Source of the DNA: a virus
IMG/VR virus record: IMGVR_UViG_3300030105_002944
Span: 1 to 22,356 of that record
Reading direction: 5' to 3' (one strand)
Length of the DNA: 22,356 bases
Made by a program: the position numbers and the translations under genes. Under the pieces are notes generated by a model that saw only the letters and a list, made by a program, of their open reading frames with translations, was not told the origin of the DNA and made no database searches. Numbering within the stretch: position 1 is the stretch's first letter; each line of letters begins with the position of its first letter. Positions 1-7,870 of the stretch are shown here, piece by piece.

Positions 1-1
1 C

Positions 2-2452
2 GTGGTTCGCCGTATGGCAGGAACTCCTAAAACAGGAGAAACAATAGTTCAAGAAGAAGTAATACAAAAACCTAAAGAGAAATTAGGATTCTTTGAAAAA
101 TTGTTTGATGGAGGAACAGGTCTAGGAGTAGGTCCTTATGCAGATTCAGAGCAAGGAGACATAATAGACTTAACAGAATACGGTGCAGGGACTTATGACA
201 GAAAAAATCCCCAGTTTATAGAATTTATAGAAACAAGATATATGGGCAATAAAAAAGATTACACCTCTGAGGAATTTCAAGAAGGTATAGATTCTTATGT
301 AAATTTTTTAAAGTCCTCTCAATCTGTAGACAGAGCAGAAGGCTCTCCTATGCAAGGTGAGCAAGTTAATGCTGAGAACGTTGGTATCATGGATGGTTTT
401 AGTGGTGAAGGCCAAGGCGAAGAAGCAGAAGCTATGGCTATTTTAGAAGAAGGACAAAGAGCAGAAAAAGAAATTGAAGGAACAGAAACATACGATGAAT
501 TAATGCGTTCCATCAGAGGTGATGATTTAAGTGAAGCAGACAGAAGAGAAGAACTAGCTTCTTACGTAGGGGAAAAAGATGCGGAGGAAACACCTGACAG
601 TGTGTTAACTTTAGTTCAACCTGTTATGCAAATGCTTGATCAAGATACGGCTAACACAGGTATTGGTCAAATAGAAGAGGGTCAAGAAATGGCTACTATT
701 GCACCCACACAACAAGATGCGGAGGAAATGATGGCTATGAACATGCCTCCACAACCCGTAGGCGTGGCTGACGGTGGGTATATGAGCTCTTTTCCTAATC
801 AAAATATGGGGACACAATCATTAACAGCAAGTGATAACATTGATGACCGCATCATGCAGAACTTACATTTTGAAAGAATGGCACCTGGAATGATGGGTTA
901 TGCTAATGGTGGACAAGTTCAGCATTTTGCTCCTGGTGGAATAGCTGGAAAGAAAGCTATTTATGATCCTTTATACATGGAATTAATGGAAGGATTTAAT
1001 GATCCTGAACGAAATAAAGGTAATACTCTTACGGATATTTCTAGATTAGCTTTAGCTTATGGAAGAGGAGATATAGATCCAAGTGAAGCAGGTAGCATGT
1101 TCTTAGATTCAACACAAAAAAGAGTAAACACACAAGGCGACAAAGAAAAAGCTTTAGAGATGCAACTTAAATCAGGTTCATTATCCTCTGCAATTGCTGC
1201 ACAAACAGCAGAAGATTTAGCGGAGTCTAATTTAGCAACAGCGAGAGCTAAAAAAGCAGGAGAAAAAGGAATTACTTATTTTAAAGGAGAGAACTCAACA
1301 CTTCCCTTAGAGTTTGCAGAGATTAGTGGTTTAGTTGAAACAATCGAGGGGTTACCAAACGGGGCATCAGTTTTTGTTGATAAAAATAACAAGTCTACAA
1401 TTACTTTACCAAAAGTAGAAAACAAAGAAGCTTACTATGATACGAGAGAAGATCAAAAAAAGGTAGTGTACTTTAGTGATGAAGAAATTAATGCAATGGA
1501 AACCACAGATTTCCTTACTACTGTTGGAGCTGGTCTTACATTTGTTAAAATTAAACGTATGAATGACGAGAACGAAGAAGTAATTTTAGATATCAATATG
1601 AGCGAGATTCAAAAATATTTAGATGAAAATAAAGGATGGCAAATTGTTCCAGATAGTGAAATTACTATTAAAAAAGAGGAAGGAATTCAACTTAATGCTG
1701 GAGGACCAGTTAGAAAAAGAAATGAAGGAACACCTAAGGAAGGTGAAATAGTAGGAGAGGAGTCTTTAGAATATTATGAAGATATTTTAGAGAATGCGGA
1801 AGAAGCAATGAAAGGAGGAAAAATATTTGTAGCTCAAACAGATGCGGATAGATCTTTTTTTAATTCTTTATACACATCAGCATATGACGGATTAAACGAA
1901 CTACAAACATTAAAAAAACTTATCGCGGAAGATCCAAATTTAGTTGGCTACACGGGTGTGTTTAAACAGACTCTTAATAAAGTTGCAGGTTTTATAAATG
2001 ACATGGAAAATTTAATGGGAGATAAAATATTTCCTGATGATGGTTCTACTGCCTTGGGTAAAGGCATGCAGTTTTTAACAGCACCAGAAATAGCTGATGT
2101 TAAAAGTTCTATTGAACAATTATCAGATGCGGTTGCTGATATTATGAGTCTAAGAGGAAAAAGAGGAACTCCTGAAAGTGTAAGAAAAAGAGCAGAAACA
2201 AGAACTGATGTTGTGTCAATGGATCAACGACAGATAGTTTTTAATAAAATTGATAAATTAACTGATTTTATGATAGATAAAACAAAATTATTTGGAATAG
2301 TATCAGGAAATTATGATGACGAAACTTATCCAGCTTTTAAAGATAGCATGGAGAAACTTAGAATAAACCTTAAAAATATAAACCCTGAAAATTTTGCAGA
2401 AAAGAAAACAACATTCACTATTGAAGAGTTACAAAATATTTTAGGAGAATAA
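2..2452 (+). CDS. Large putative virion-associated protein, 5' end cut
   Basis: The frame is open to the left edge, so the true start probably lies outside; a GTG at position 2 is only the first possible in-window start. The 816 visible residues are acidic, hydrophilic and rich in Glu, Gln and Gly. There are no enzymatic motifs I can name. Glycine motifs punctuate the chain: DGGY near residue 257, GGQVQHFAPGGIAG at about 303-316 and NAGGPV at 565-570. I associate such motifs from memory with large structural proteins of uncultured marine phages. The segment GTPKTGETIVQEE (residues 7-19) recurs as GTPKEGEIVGEE (576-587), an internal repeat. The next gene starts 1 nt after its stop, and three co-directional genes follow, which fits a late structural operon. 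Function as a virion or internal protein is inferred from size, composition and position only. Confidence 0.6.
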   Translation: MVRRMAGTPKTGETIVQEEVIQKPKEKLGFFEKLFDGGTGLGVGPYADSEQGDIIDLTEYGAGTYDRKNPQFIEFIETRYMGNKKDYTSEEFQEGIDSYVNFLKSSQSVDRAEGSPMQGEQVNAENVGIMDGFSGEGQGEEAEAMAILEEGQRAEKEIEGTETYDELMRSIRGDDLSEADRREELASYVGEKDAEETPDSVLTLVQPVMQMLDQDTANTGIGQIEEGQEMATIAPTQQDAEEMMAMNMPPQPVGVADGGYMSSFPNQNMGTQSLTASDNIDDRIMQNLHFERMAPGMMGYANGGQVQHFAPGGIAGKKAIYDPLYMELMEGFNDPERNKGNTLTDISRLALAYGRGDIDPSEAGSMFLDSTQKRVNTQGDKEKALEMQLKSGSLSSAIAAQTAEDLAESNLATARAKKAGEKGITYFKGENSTLPLEFAEISGLVETIEGLPNGASVFVDKNNKSTITLPKVENKEAYYDTREDQKKVVYFSDEEINAMETTDFLTTVGAGLTFVKIKRMNDENEEVILDINMSEIQKYLDENKGWQIVPDSEITIKKEEGIQLNAGGPVRKRNEGTPKEGEIVGEESLEYYEDILENAEEAMKGGKIFVAQTDADRSFFNSLYTSAYDGLNELQTLKKLIAEDPNLVGYTGVFKQTLNKVAGFINDMENLMGDKIFPDDGSTALGKGMQFLTAPEIADVKSSIEQLSDAVADIMSLRGKRGTPESVRKRAETRTDVVSMDQRQIVFNKIDKLTDFMIDKTKLFGIVSGNYDDETYPAFKDSMEKLRINLKNINPENFAEKKTTFTIEELQNILGE

Positions 2453-2453
2453 A

Positions 2454-5069
2454 ATGGGAGAAATTTTTATACCAGGTTTTCCTTATTCTATCACAATAGA
2501 AGGGACTAAACCTACTAAAGCAGAAGCTCAAAACATTTTAAAAATTGTTGAACGTTTAGATGAAGTTAAAATGCAAGGAGGTAATGATCTTTTAAATTTA
2601 GCCGATAAATTTGCAGAGAAAGGAAGTGAACTTGGCTCAAAACTTGTTGAAGGAACAGTTACTTATACAGAAAAAGAAAATGCTATAAATATACTTGATG
2701 ACTTAAACATGCTTAATAAAGAAGAGTTAAAACCTTTAGAGAAAATTGGTTTAGATAGAACAACGGCAGGGGTGGCAGGTTCTATGTTTCTTTCTGCTGG
2801 CGGGTATAGAGATTTATATAATCAAGTTAAAAAAAATGTGAAGCTAGGAAAAATTCCTACTGTAGCTAACATAGTATTATCAGGGGGAAAAGCTTACTTT
2901 GGAGGTGTATTTGGAGATATAGGAGGTAGAGCAGCATTGGATATTGCTAATGCAATTATAAGTGGTGACCCTAAGATGTTAGAATTTTTAAAAGACGGAA
3001 CATTAGACGCGGATGCTAAACAAGCTATGTGGTACGAGTCAATAGGTATGGCTTTTCCTCAACTCATAGGAGCTGGTTTTAAAGCTTTAACAGATTTAAA
3101 AGATCCTGCGGTTAAAGCAGCATTAGAATCAGCCGAACGATTAGGAATACAAATTAATTTTGGTCAAATTGCAAAATATGCAGACAAGGTAAGAGCTATT
3201 GGTCCTTTACCTTATATTGGTAAAGGAGTAAGAAATAGCATAAAGGCTCAAGGAAAAATATTAAATGACACATTTAGAAAGTTCACAGAATTATATACAC
3301 CTGTTAAAACATTTTCTGATGCGGGAGTAGATATTTTTGCAAGAGCAGATTCTAGATTTGAAGCAGGAAAAAGAATTTTAAATAGTTTGTGGAACAAAGC
3401 GTACGACTCTCATGCAATGCTACCTAATAAAAATATATTTAAAGGAGAGGGGGTTAATAATTTTATAAATAAATTAGTTAAAGGAGATGTGTTAAGACAA
3501 TTTAAAGGTCTTCCTGTTAACTCGGAGGGAATTATTAAAGAATACGACACTATTATTAAAGAAGGTTTTTTTGATAAAACTGCATTATCGCGTATTAAGG
3601 GAGAGGGACTTAAAGATTTAATTACCACATTACGTAAGTATCAGCTTGATTTAAAACAAGGAAAAGGAAACATTAGTTATGAACAAATAAGAAACTACAA
3701 TGAAGAGATAAGTATACTGTTTAAAGATTTAACGGAGGGAGATAAAGTTTTTGCATCTCCTTTTAAAAAATTATTATCTCAATTTAGAGGTGCGAATGAC
3801 AGTCTTTTAACTAATGAATCAAATTTAATTAAAGAATTAATTCCTGAAAAAATGCTTTCAGCAATTTTACAGAGCCACAAAAATGCTATGAATTATACGA
3901 AAGGTCTTAAACTTTTATATGAAAGACCATCAGGATCAATTTTTGGAAAATATGTAGATAATATTTTTGAACCAGGTATTCTAAGAGAAAAAAAAGAAGT
4001 GGATCAGCTTCTAGAATCATTAATGAAAATAAAATCTCCTGCTGGTTTAAGAGATTTAAGAAAAATTATAGGGGAAAAACAATTTGGAGCTTTTGCAGAT
4101 GAATACCTAACTAATATTTTTAAAAAATCTTTTACTAAAGGATCAGAAAGTGTTCTTTTGGGAACTAAAAGTAATCTTTTAATTTTTGATCCTGTAACAC
4201 TTAATAAAAACTTAGGCTTTGATATTAGAGGTAAAAGTGAGTTTATGGATGAGCTTTTTAAAACTTTAGGTATTAGTAGCCAAAAATTAAAAGATGTTAT
4301 TAGAACAGGAGCGTTCATTGAAAATGTAAAAATTGGTGATCCATCCGCATTCCTTCAAAGACGTTTTCAATTAACAGGAGCCAAGGATGTTTTTGGTACT
4401 TTATTAGGAGCAGGAGCAGCTTACAAAGGTGGTGAAGCAGTTTTTAGTGAAGATGATGGTATTTTTACAAAAGGTATTAAAGGGCTAGTAGGATTAATGG
4501 CAATGAAATACAGTCTTGGTAAGGTATTTGCTAACCCTAAATTAGCAAAAAATATTATTGATATTTATGAACTTAAACCAAGAACTTTTTCTTTTAAAAA
4601 GAAATTAGACATTATGCGTTCTATTTTTGATTTTCATCACAATGAGCAACCTGATGAAATAGTAAATACAACAACAATGTTTGGAGAGTTATTTGAAGAT
4701 ATTTCAAGTACTTTAAATAAAAAAGATTTAGATGACATGAGTGACTTGTTTAATGACTTAAAAACAAAATCAGATATTTATTTAAAGATTGAAAAACTTG
4801 ATGCAGAAGATGCCGAAATGGAAGACATGAGAAATGAAATTATTAACCCTAACGAAAAAGTAATCATTGATGAGGGAGCTACTTTAAACGTCCCACAACC
4901 CGATGCAAACTTTAATATGGCCGCTGTTGTTGAACCTTTACCTGGTCCTAGTTCAGATCGTCAAGAACCATTACAATTAGACGATGTAGGATTATCTCTC
5001 TTTAACGCAAATCAAGGGGGCATAGCTTCTTTATGCGGTGATAAAAAACCACAACAAATGGTGGCGTAA
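2454..5069 (+). CDS. Large putative internal virion protein
   Basis: This protein has 871 residues. The ATG is preceded by AGGAGAATAAA, a good ribosome-binding site, and sits 1 nt past the previous stop. The N-terminus carries ITIEGTKPTKAEA (about residues 14-26). It resembles a short 'I-x-G-x-x-PT-x-x-E' motif that I remember at the start of, or repeated in, large marine podovirus proteins. Most of the rest is predicted helical with charged residues. A Gly/Ala-rich hydrophobic stretch near residues 644-665 (LLGAGAAYKGGEA, then GIKGLVGLMAMKY) could touch a membrane. The C-terminus has GGIASL, the same style of glycine motif as in the upstream gene. Size and position resemble the internal or ejection proteins of T7-like phages, but no lytic transglycosylase motif is evident. 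Other structural roles are possible. Confidence 0.6.
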   Translation: MGEIFIPGFPYSITIEGTKPTKAEAQNILKIVERLDEVKMQGGNDLLNLADKFAEKGSELGSKLVEGTVTYTEKENAINILDDLNMLNKEELKPLEKIGLDRTTAGVAGSMFLSAGGYRDLYNQVKKNVKLGKIPTVANIVLSGGKAYFGGVFGDIGGRAALDIANAIISGDPKMLEFLKDGTLDADAKQAMWYESIGMAFPQLIGAGFKALTDLKDPAVKAALESAERLGIQINFGQIAKYADKVRAIGPLPYIGKGVRNSIKAQGKILNDTFRKFTELYTPVKTFSDAGVDIFARADSRFEAGKRILNSLWNKAYDSHAMLPNKNIFKGEGVNNFINKLVKGDVLRQFKGLPVNSEGIIKEYDTIIKEGFFDKTALSRIKGEGLKDLITTLRKYQLDLKQGKGNISYEQIRNYNEEISILFKDLTEGDKVFASPFKKLLSQFRGANDSLLTNESNLIKELIPEKMLSAILQSHKNAMNYTKGLKLLYERPSGSIFGKYVDNIFEPGILREKKEVDQLLESLMKIKSPAGLRDLRKIIGEKQFGAFADEYLTNIFKKSFTKGSESVLLGTKSNLLIFDPVTLNKNLGFDIRGKSEFMDELFKTLGISSQKLKDVIRTGAFIENVKIGDPSAFLQRRFQLTGAKDVFGTLLGAGAAYKGGEAVFSEDDGIFTKGIKGLVGLMAMKYSLGKVFANPKLAKNIIDIYELKPRTFSFKKKLDIMRSIFDFHHNEQPDEIVNTTTMFGELFEDISSTLNKKDLDDMSDLFNDLKTKSDIYLKIEKLDAEDAEMEDMRNEIINPNEKVIIDEGATLNVPQPDANFNMAAVVEPLPGPSSDRQEPLQLDDVGLSLFNANQGGIASLCGDKKPQQMVA

Positions 5070-6122
5070 ATGGGTCTTTGGAGTTTTTTAACAGGAGGAG
5101 GTAAAAAAAACCCTACCACTACTTCTTCAGGTTCCTCACAACCTAATTCTCCTCAATCTCAATCAGTAAAAGAATCAACACAAGGAATTGAACAGTTAAT
5201 AGCTGATAAAGATAAATATAAAAATAATATGGTTGTCGGCGATAACCGTAATGAATATCAAATGAGAATGAGAGCTCTTCAAACAGGGCAAACTTTTGAT
5301 CCTTCTCAGTTTCAATTTACAGATAATAAAGGAAAATCAGTTGACGCAGGCTCTAATAATAAAACTATAGGAAATGCAGGTGGTTCGCAAGCTTATAAAA
5401 AAAGATTCCCTTTTGAATCTGGAATTGGAAAATTAGCGGGAGCAGCTACCAACCTTATTCCAGGTGTTGGAATGTTTAAATCTATTTTAGGTGTATTAGG
5501 CAAGCTCGGTAAAGGAGCTAAAACAGGATTTAATACACTTGCAGATAAAACAGGTATAACAGATACTAAAGTATATCAAGATTTAGCTGCTGCTCCTTCA
5601 GGTTTCGCGGGTGATTTTAAAAATTTAATTACTGGCGGAAGAGGAGAAGACGATGAAATTTCTCTTGATGTGGAAGCTATTAAAGAAAAGAAAAAAAACA
5701 AGAAGATAGCGAATTTAGATACAGATACAAATAATGCTGTTATGGCAATGGCAAATACAAAAAGTAATATTACTCCTTATAATTTTAATGCTAATACAAA
5801 TGATTTTAACGCGCTTCGCGGTAACCGTTCGTTAGATTTTAGTCAGTTAGCAGGGGCTCCTAATACAGTGGCAAATACTGTGGGAATAGGAGGAGTAAAC
5901 TTAGACAGCACGGCTTACAATAATTACTTAGCTAACAAAGCAGGCTTTGCAGATACAGGTCTTGACAATACAAATATGGTAAATGAAATGATAAGCAACC
6001 CTACTTTACTTAACAGAGCAAGCCCTACAGGTTTAAATTATAATGCTTTAGGCGAGGTATCTAACCCGCAAGATTTAGATGCTTCCTTAGGTTATGAGTT
6101 TTTAAATAATAGGATAGTGTAA
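5070..6122 (+). CDS. Putative virion protein with low-complexity N-terminus
   Basis: A 350-residue protein whose ATG directly abuts the previous stop (TAAATG), implying translational coupling; the upstream ribosome-binding site is weak. Residues 1-40 are Gly/Ser/Thr/Gln-rich. A hydrophobic, Gly/Ala-rich segment at about residues 115-150 (GIGKLAGAATNLIPGVG, then SILGVLGKLGKG) looks amphipathic and could insert into or cross a membrane, as expected of an ejection protein. A Lys-rich patch (KEKKKNKK) lies near residue 210, and the C-terminal 130 residues are Asn-rich, a composition often seen in phage tail or internal proteins. I recognise no domain. It belongs to the same plus-strand unit as the two large proteins upstream. 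The virion role is inferred from context. Confidence 0.55.
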   Translation: MGLWSFLTGGGKKNPTTTSSGSSQPNSPQSQSVKESTQGIEQLIADKDKYKNNMVVGDNRNEYQMRMRALQTGQTFDPSQFQFTDNKGKSVDAGSNNKTIGNAGGSQAYKKRFPFESGIGKLAGAATNLIPGVGMFKSILGVLGKLGKGAKTGFNTLADKTGITDTKVYQDLAAAPSGFAGDFKNLITGGRGEDDEISLDVEAIKEKKKNKKIANLDTDTNNAVMAMANTKSNITPYNFNANTNDFNALRGNRSLDFSQLAGAPNTVANTVGIGGVNLDSTAYNNYLANKAGFADTGLDNTNMVNEMISNPTLLNRASPTGLNYNALGEVSNPQDLDASLGYEFLNNRIV

Positions 6123-6325
6123 TGGAAACTAATGTTAGAAATGCTATTTGGTTTGCTATAATTTTAGTGAGTGCTGGAGTAACTTATGGAATGATGTCTC
6201 AACGATTAGAAGCAGTGGAATCACAGCAATCAAAACTAGAAATGATAATACTCCAAGACATACCAGAAATAAAAGAACGAGTGATACGGCTTGAAGTATT
6301 ATTAGAAAAAGCATTAAACAACTAA
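6122..6325 (+). CDS. Small membrane protein with coiled coil (holin or spanin candidate)
   Basis: This protein has 67 residues, and its ATG overlaps the upstream stop by one base (TAATG). One hydrophobic segment (about residues 8-26, WFAIILVSAGVTYGMM) is followed by a charged heptad-like helix to the end (SQRLEAVESQQSKLEMI, then IKERVIRLEVLLEKAL). A single membrane pass plus a coiled coil at the end of a structural operon would suit a holin-type or spanin-type lysis protein, or a small virion membrane protein. No lysozyme or endolysin lies beside it, so the lysis role is only a guess. It is the last plus-strand gene of the structural block and converges on the minus-strand gene with a gap of only 4 nt. 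Confidence 0.6.
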   Translation: METNVRNAIWFAIILVSAGVTYGMMSQRLEAVESQQSKLEMIILQDIPEIKERVIRLEVLLEKALNN

Positions 6326-6329
6326 TACT

Positions 6330-6791
6330 TTAAATTGAATTCCTAATTTCATTCAGCTTAGGAAATTCTACGTGTGTAGAATAATGAGGCTTATCTTTTT
6401 CAAATTTTTCATTATCAAAAGTAGGATCAAAATTAGTAGAACTTTTTAAATAAAGTTTATTTACTTTAATCATTCTTTCTAAATCTAATATTCTTTGTTC
6501 TGAATATTGCATCCTTTTCATTTTAGCTATTGGTAATGCTTCTTTAACGGTCATACAAACATCGCTTGCTTTTATAAACCAATCAAAAGTTTTAGTGCCT
6601 CTGTGATACTCGCTTTGTAACCAAAAAACATTAGTCATTACACCTTTAATTTTTTTCTTTTTATGATAGACACCGTAAGTGTCTCTTGATTTTAAATTAA
6701 CCATACCACTACCAGATTTAATTTCTAAAAATTCTACTGGTTTAGTAAAGTAAACTGCATTGTTTAATTTTTGTTCAAATATATTTTTCAT
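6330..6791 (-). CDS. Hypothetical protein, last gene of R1 operon
   Basis: 153 residues from the ATG at 6791. I chose it because GGAGG lies 5 nt upstream and the ATG overlaps the upstream stop as ATGA. A TTG four codons earlier would sit on the ribosome-binding site itself. The protein is basic and rich in Lys, Tyr and Phe, without recognisable catalytic motifs. The N-terminal half looks beta-rich (VEFLEIKSGSG, then FWLQSEYHRGTKTFDWF) and the C-terminal half helical (QRILDLERMIKVNKLYL). No homologue is recognised. It ends 4 nt from the convergent structural operon, and no GC-rich terminator hairpin is visible in the gap. Confidence 0.65.
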   Translation of the reverse strand: MKNIFEQKLNNAVYFTKPVEFLEIKSGSGMVNLKSRDTYGVYHKKKKIKGVMTNVFWLQSEYHRGTKTFDWFIKASDVCMTVKEALPIAKMKRMQYSEQRILDLERMIKVNKLYLKSSTNFDPTFDNEKFEKDKPHYSTHVEFPKLNEIRNSI

Positions 6792-7198
6792 AAAGTCCTC
6801 CAATATTTACCCTTAATAATAAGGGGTTTAGTTTTAAACTTTGTATCAATCCCAATTACTTTTAATTTTAACTGAGTGTTTACAAAGCGACAAATTTGAG
6901 AAGAGCTTAATTTAGGAAACTGTTCTCGCAGTTTTGCAATCAACGGTTTTTTCTTTAAGCCTTTATCTACTAAGTTAGCTAAAGCATTCATCAAATCCTC
7001 CTGACGTTTTTTCTTCAACTGTTTTGTTGATAATGGTAATGAAGGCACCACAATTTCTTTGGGTGCCTCTTTGTGTTGTGTTTTAGATTTTTTCCCTGCA
7101 ACATCACGTAACCATTGCGGGACAACTAAGATACCTTCCTTATGAAAGATATCTTGTTCTTCTTTAGTCATTGTATCAGGTAAAATTATTTTACTCAT
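6788..7198 (-). CDS. Hypothetical basic protein, possible helix-turn-helix
   Basis: This 136-residue, strongly basic protein begins at an ATG overlapping the upstream gene by 8 nt and ends in an ATGA overlap with the next. The start MSKIILPDTMTKEEQ is followed by a Lys/Pro-rich linker (residues 36-58). The segment from about 70 to 112 (ALANLVDKGLKKKPLIAKL, then SSSQICRFVNTQLK) reads as three short helices, with SSSQICRFV in the place of a recognition helix. A DNA-binding role is therefore possible, but this is a by-eye inference and no named family is recognised. Confidence 0.6.
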   Translation of the reverse strand: MSKIILPDTMTKEEQDIFHKEGILVVPQWLRDVAGKKSKTQHKEAPKEIVVPSLPLSTKQLKKKRQEDLMNALANLVDKGLKKKPLIAKLREQFPKLSSSQICRFVNTQLKLKVIGIDTKFKTKPLIIKGKYWRTL

Positions 7199-7424
7199 GA
7201 TTACCTACTTTTAATGGAGATAATTGATTATCCATAATTTCATCAACATGTGAGTCAATGGCTCTATCTAATTGAAAGTCTGCTTCTTTTTCTTCATTAA
7301 AATCAGCAATAGCATTTAATAAAACAGATCCTCTTTGATTTGATTGTCTGTTTACTTTTCTAATAGCATCTTTAAATGTAAAGATGCTTCCAAAATTAAA
7401 TTCTAATTGTTTTGAATCAAACAT
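7191..7424 (-). CDS. Hypothetical small acidic protein
   Basis: 77 residues from the ATG at 7424, which has GGGAGG six bases upstream and overlaps the previous stop by 8 nt. A longer reading back to 7520 would overlap the previous gene by about 100 nt and has no matching ribosome-binding site, so it is rejected. The N-terminus is MFDSKQLEFNFGSIFTF; the rest is acidic and helical (AIADFNEEKEADFQLDRAID). No family is recognised. It is the second gene of a four-gene overlapping unit driven from R1. Confidence 0.6.
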   Translation of the reverse strand: MFDSKQLEFNFGSIFTFKDAIRKVNRQSNQRGSVLLNAIADFNEEKEADFQLDRAIDSHVDEIMDNQLSPLKVGNHE

Positions 7425-7776
7425 TATTTCCTCCCACAAGTTTAATAGCAGGAATGATATCATTCCCTCTAATTTTAAGATGTTTAAGTAAACCTTTTTC
7501 TGCCGAAAGTTTAGAGTCAAGGTTTAAAGTAATTGACCTCCAAGCTTTCTTTGGGTCATCAACTTTTTTTAATGCAATCATATCAACAACCTCTAGTAAA
7601 AGAGATCGGTCACCGTTTAAAGAACCACCCGCAAAAAACTTTTCATTGCTTACAAGTTTAGCAAGCATAGTTCTTTCTTCTGGTTGGTCTTGTCCTTTTT
7701 TAAGTTTCTTTAAAAACACTGCACTGAAAATTTCATTTCCGATGTAGTTTAGTGTGTCTTCTTTTTTTAGATACAT
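7417..7776 (-). CDS. Hypothetical protein, first gene of R1 operon
   Basis: 119 residues with an ATG preceded by AGGAGAAAGAA, a good ribosome-binding site. It is mixed helix/strand, Lys- and Leu-rich, with no cysteines and no visible catalytic motif. It lies immediately downstream, in transcription direction, of the AT-rich R1 element and heads four translationally overlapping genes ending at 6330. Its place between the replication operon and the structural block does not reveal its role. I recognise no homologue. Confidence 0.65.
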   Translation of the reverse strand: MYLKKEDTLNYIGNEIFSAVFLKKLKKGQDQPEERTMLAKLVSNEKFFAGGSLNGDRSLLLEVVDMIALKKVDDPKKAWRSITLNLDSKLSAEKGLLKHLKIRGNDIIPAIKLVGGNNV

Positions 7777-7813
7777 TTCTTTCTCCTGTATATTTAATAT
7801 AATTTTATATTAC

Positions 7814-7864
7814 ATTATATTATATACATTACAAGTAGTATCTAATTTACCGCAGAAAACAGCC
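7814..7864 (-). promoter_or_regulatory. R1: AT-rich promoter/operator-like element, copy 1 of 3
   Basis: Read on the minus strand, GGCTGTTTTCTGCGG (7850-7864) is followed after 2 nt by AATTAGATA (7839-7847) and then by an AT block holding overlapping TATAAT boxes (plus-strand attatattatataca, 7814-7828). The first ATG (7776) is about 40 nt further on. The same three parts recur at 19880-19926 and 22253-22304, each time before a minus-strand operon and just after the end of another gene. The likely reading is a host-type promoter with an upstream protein-binding site. A replication-related iteron is an alternative. The AT block continues weakly to about 7790. No other gene lies in 7777-7870. 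Confidence 0.5.
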
Positions 7865-7870
7865 AATATT

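Noticed and set aside
7191-7520. Longer start at 7520 for the small acidic protein
   Set aside because: It would overlap the preceding gene by about 100 nt, while the ATG at 7424 has an excellent ribosome-binding site.
7412-7747. Plus-strand frame of 111 codons in the R1 operon
   Set aside because: Antisense to two overlapping minus-strand genes with good ribosome-binding sites; Ser/Phe-rich shadow composition.
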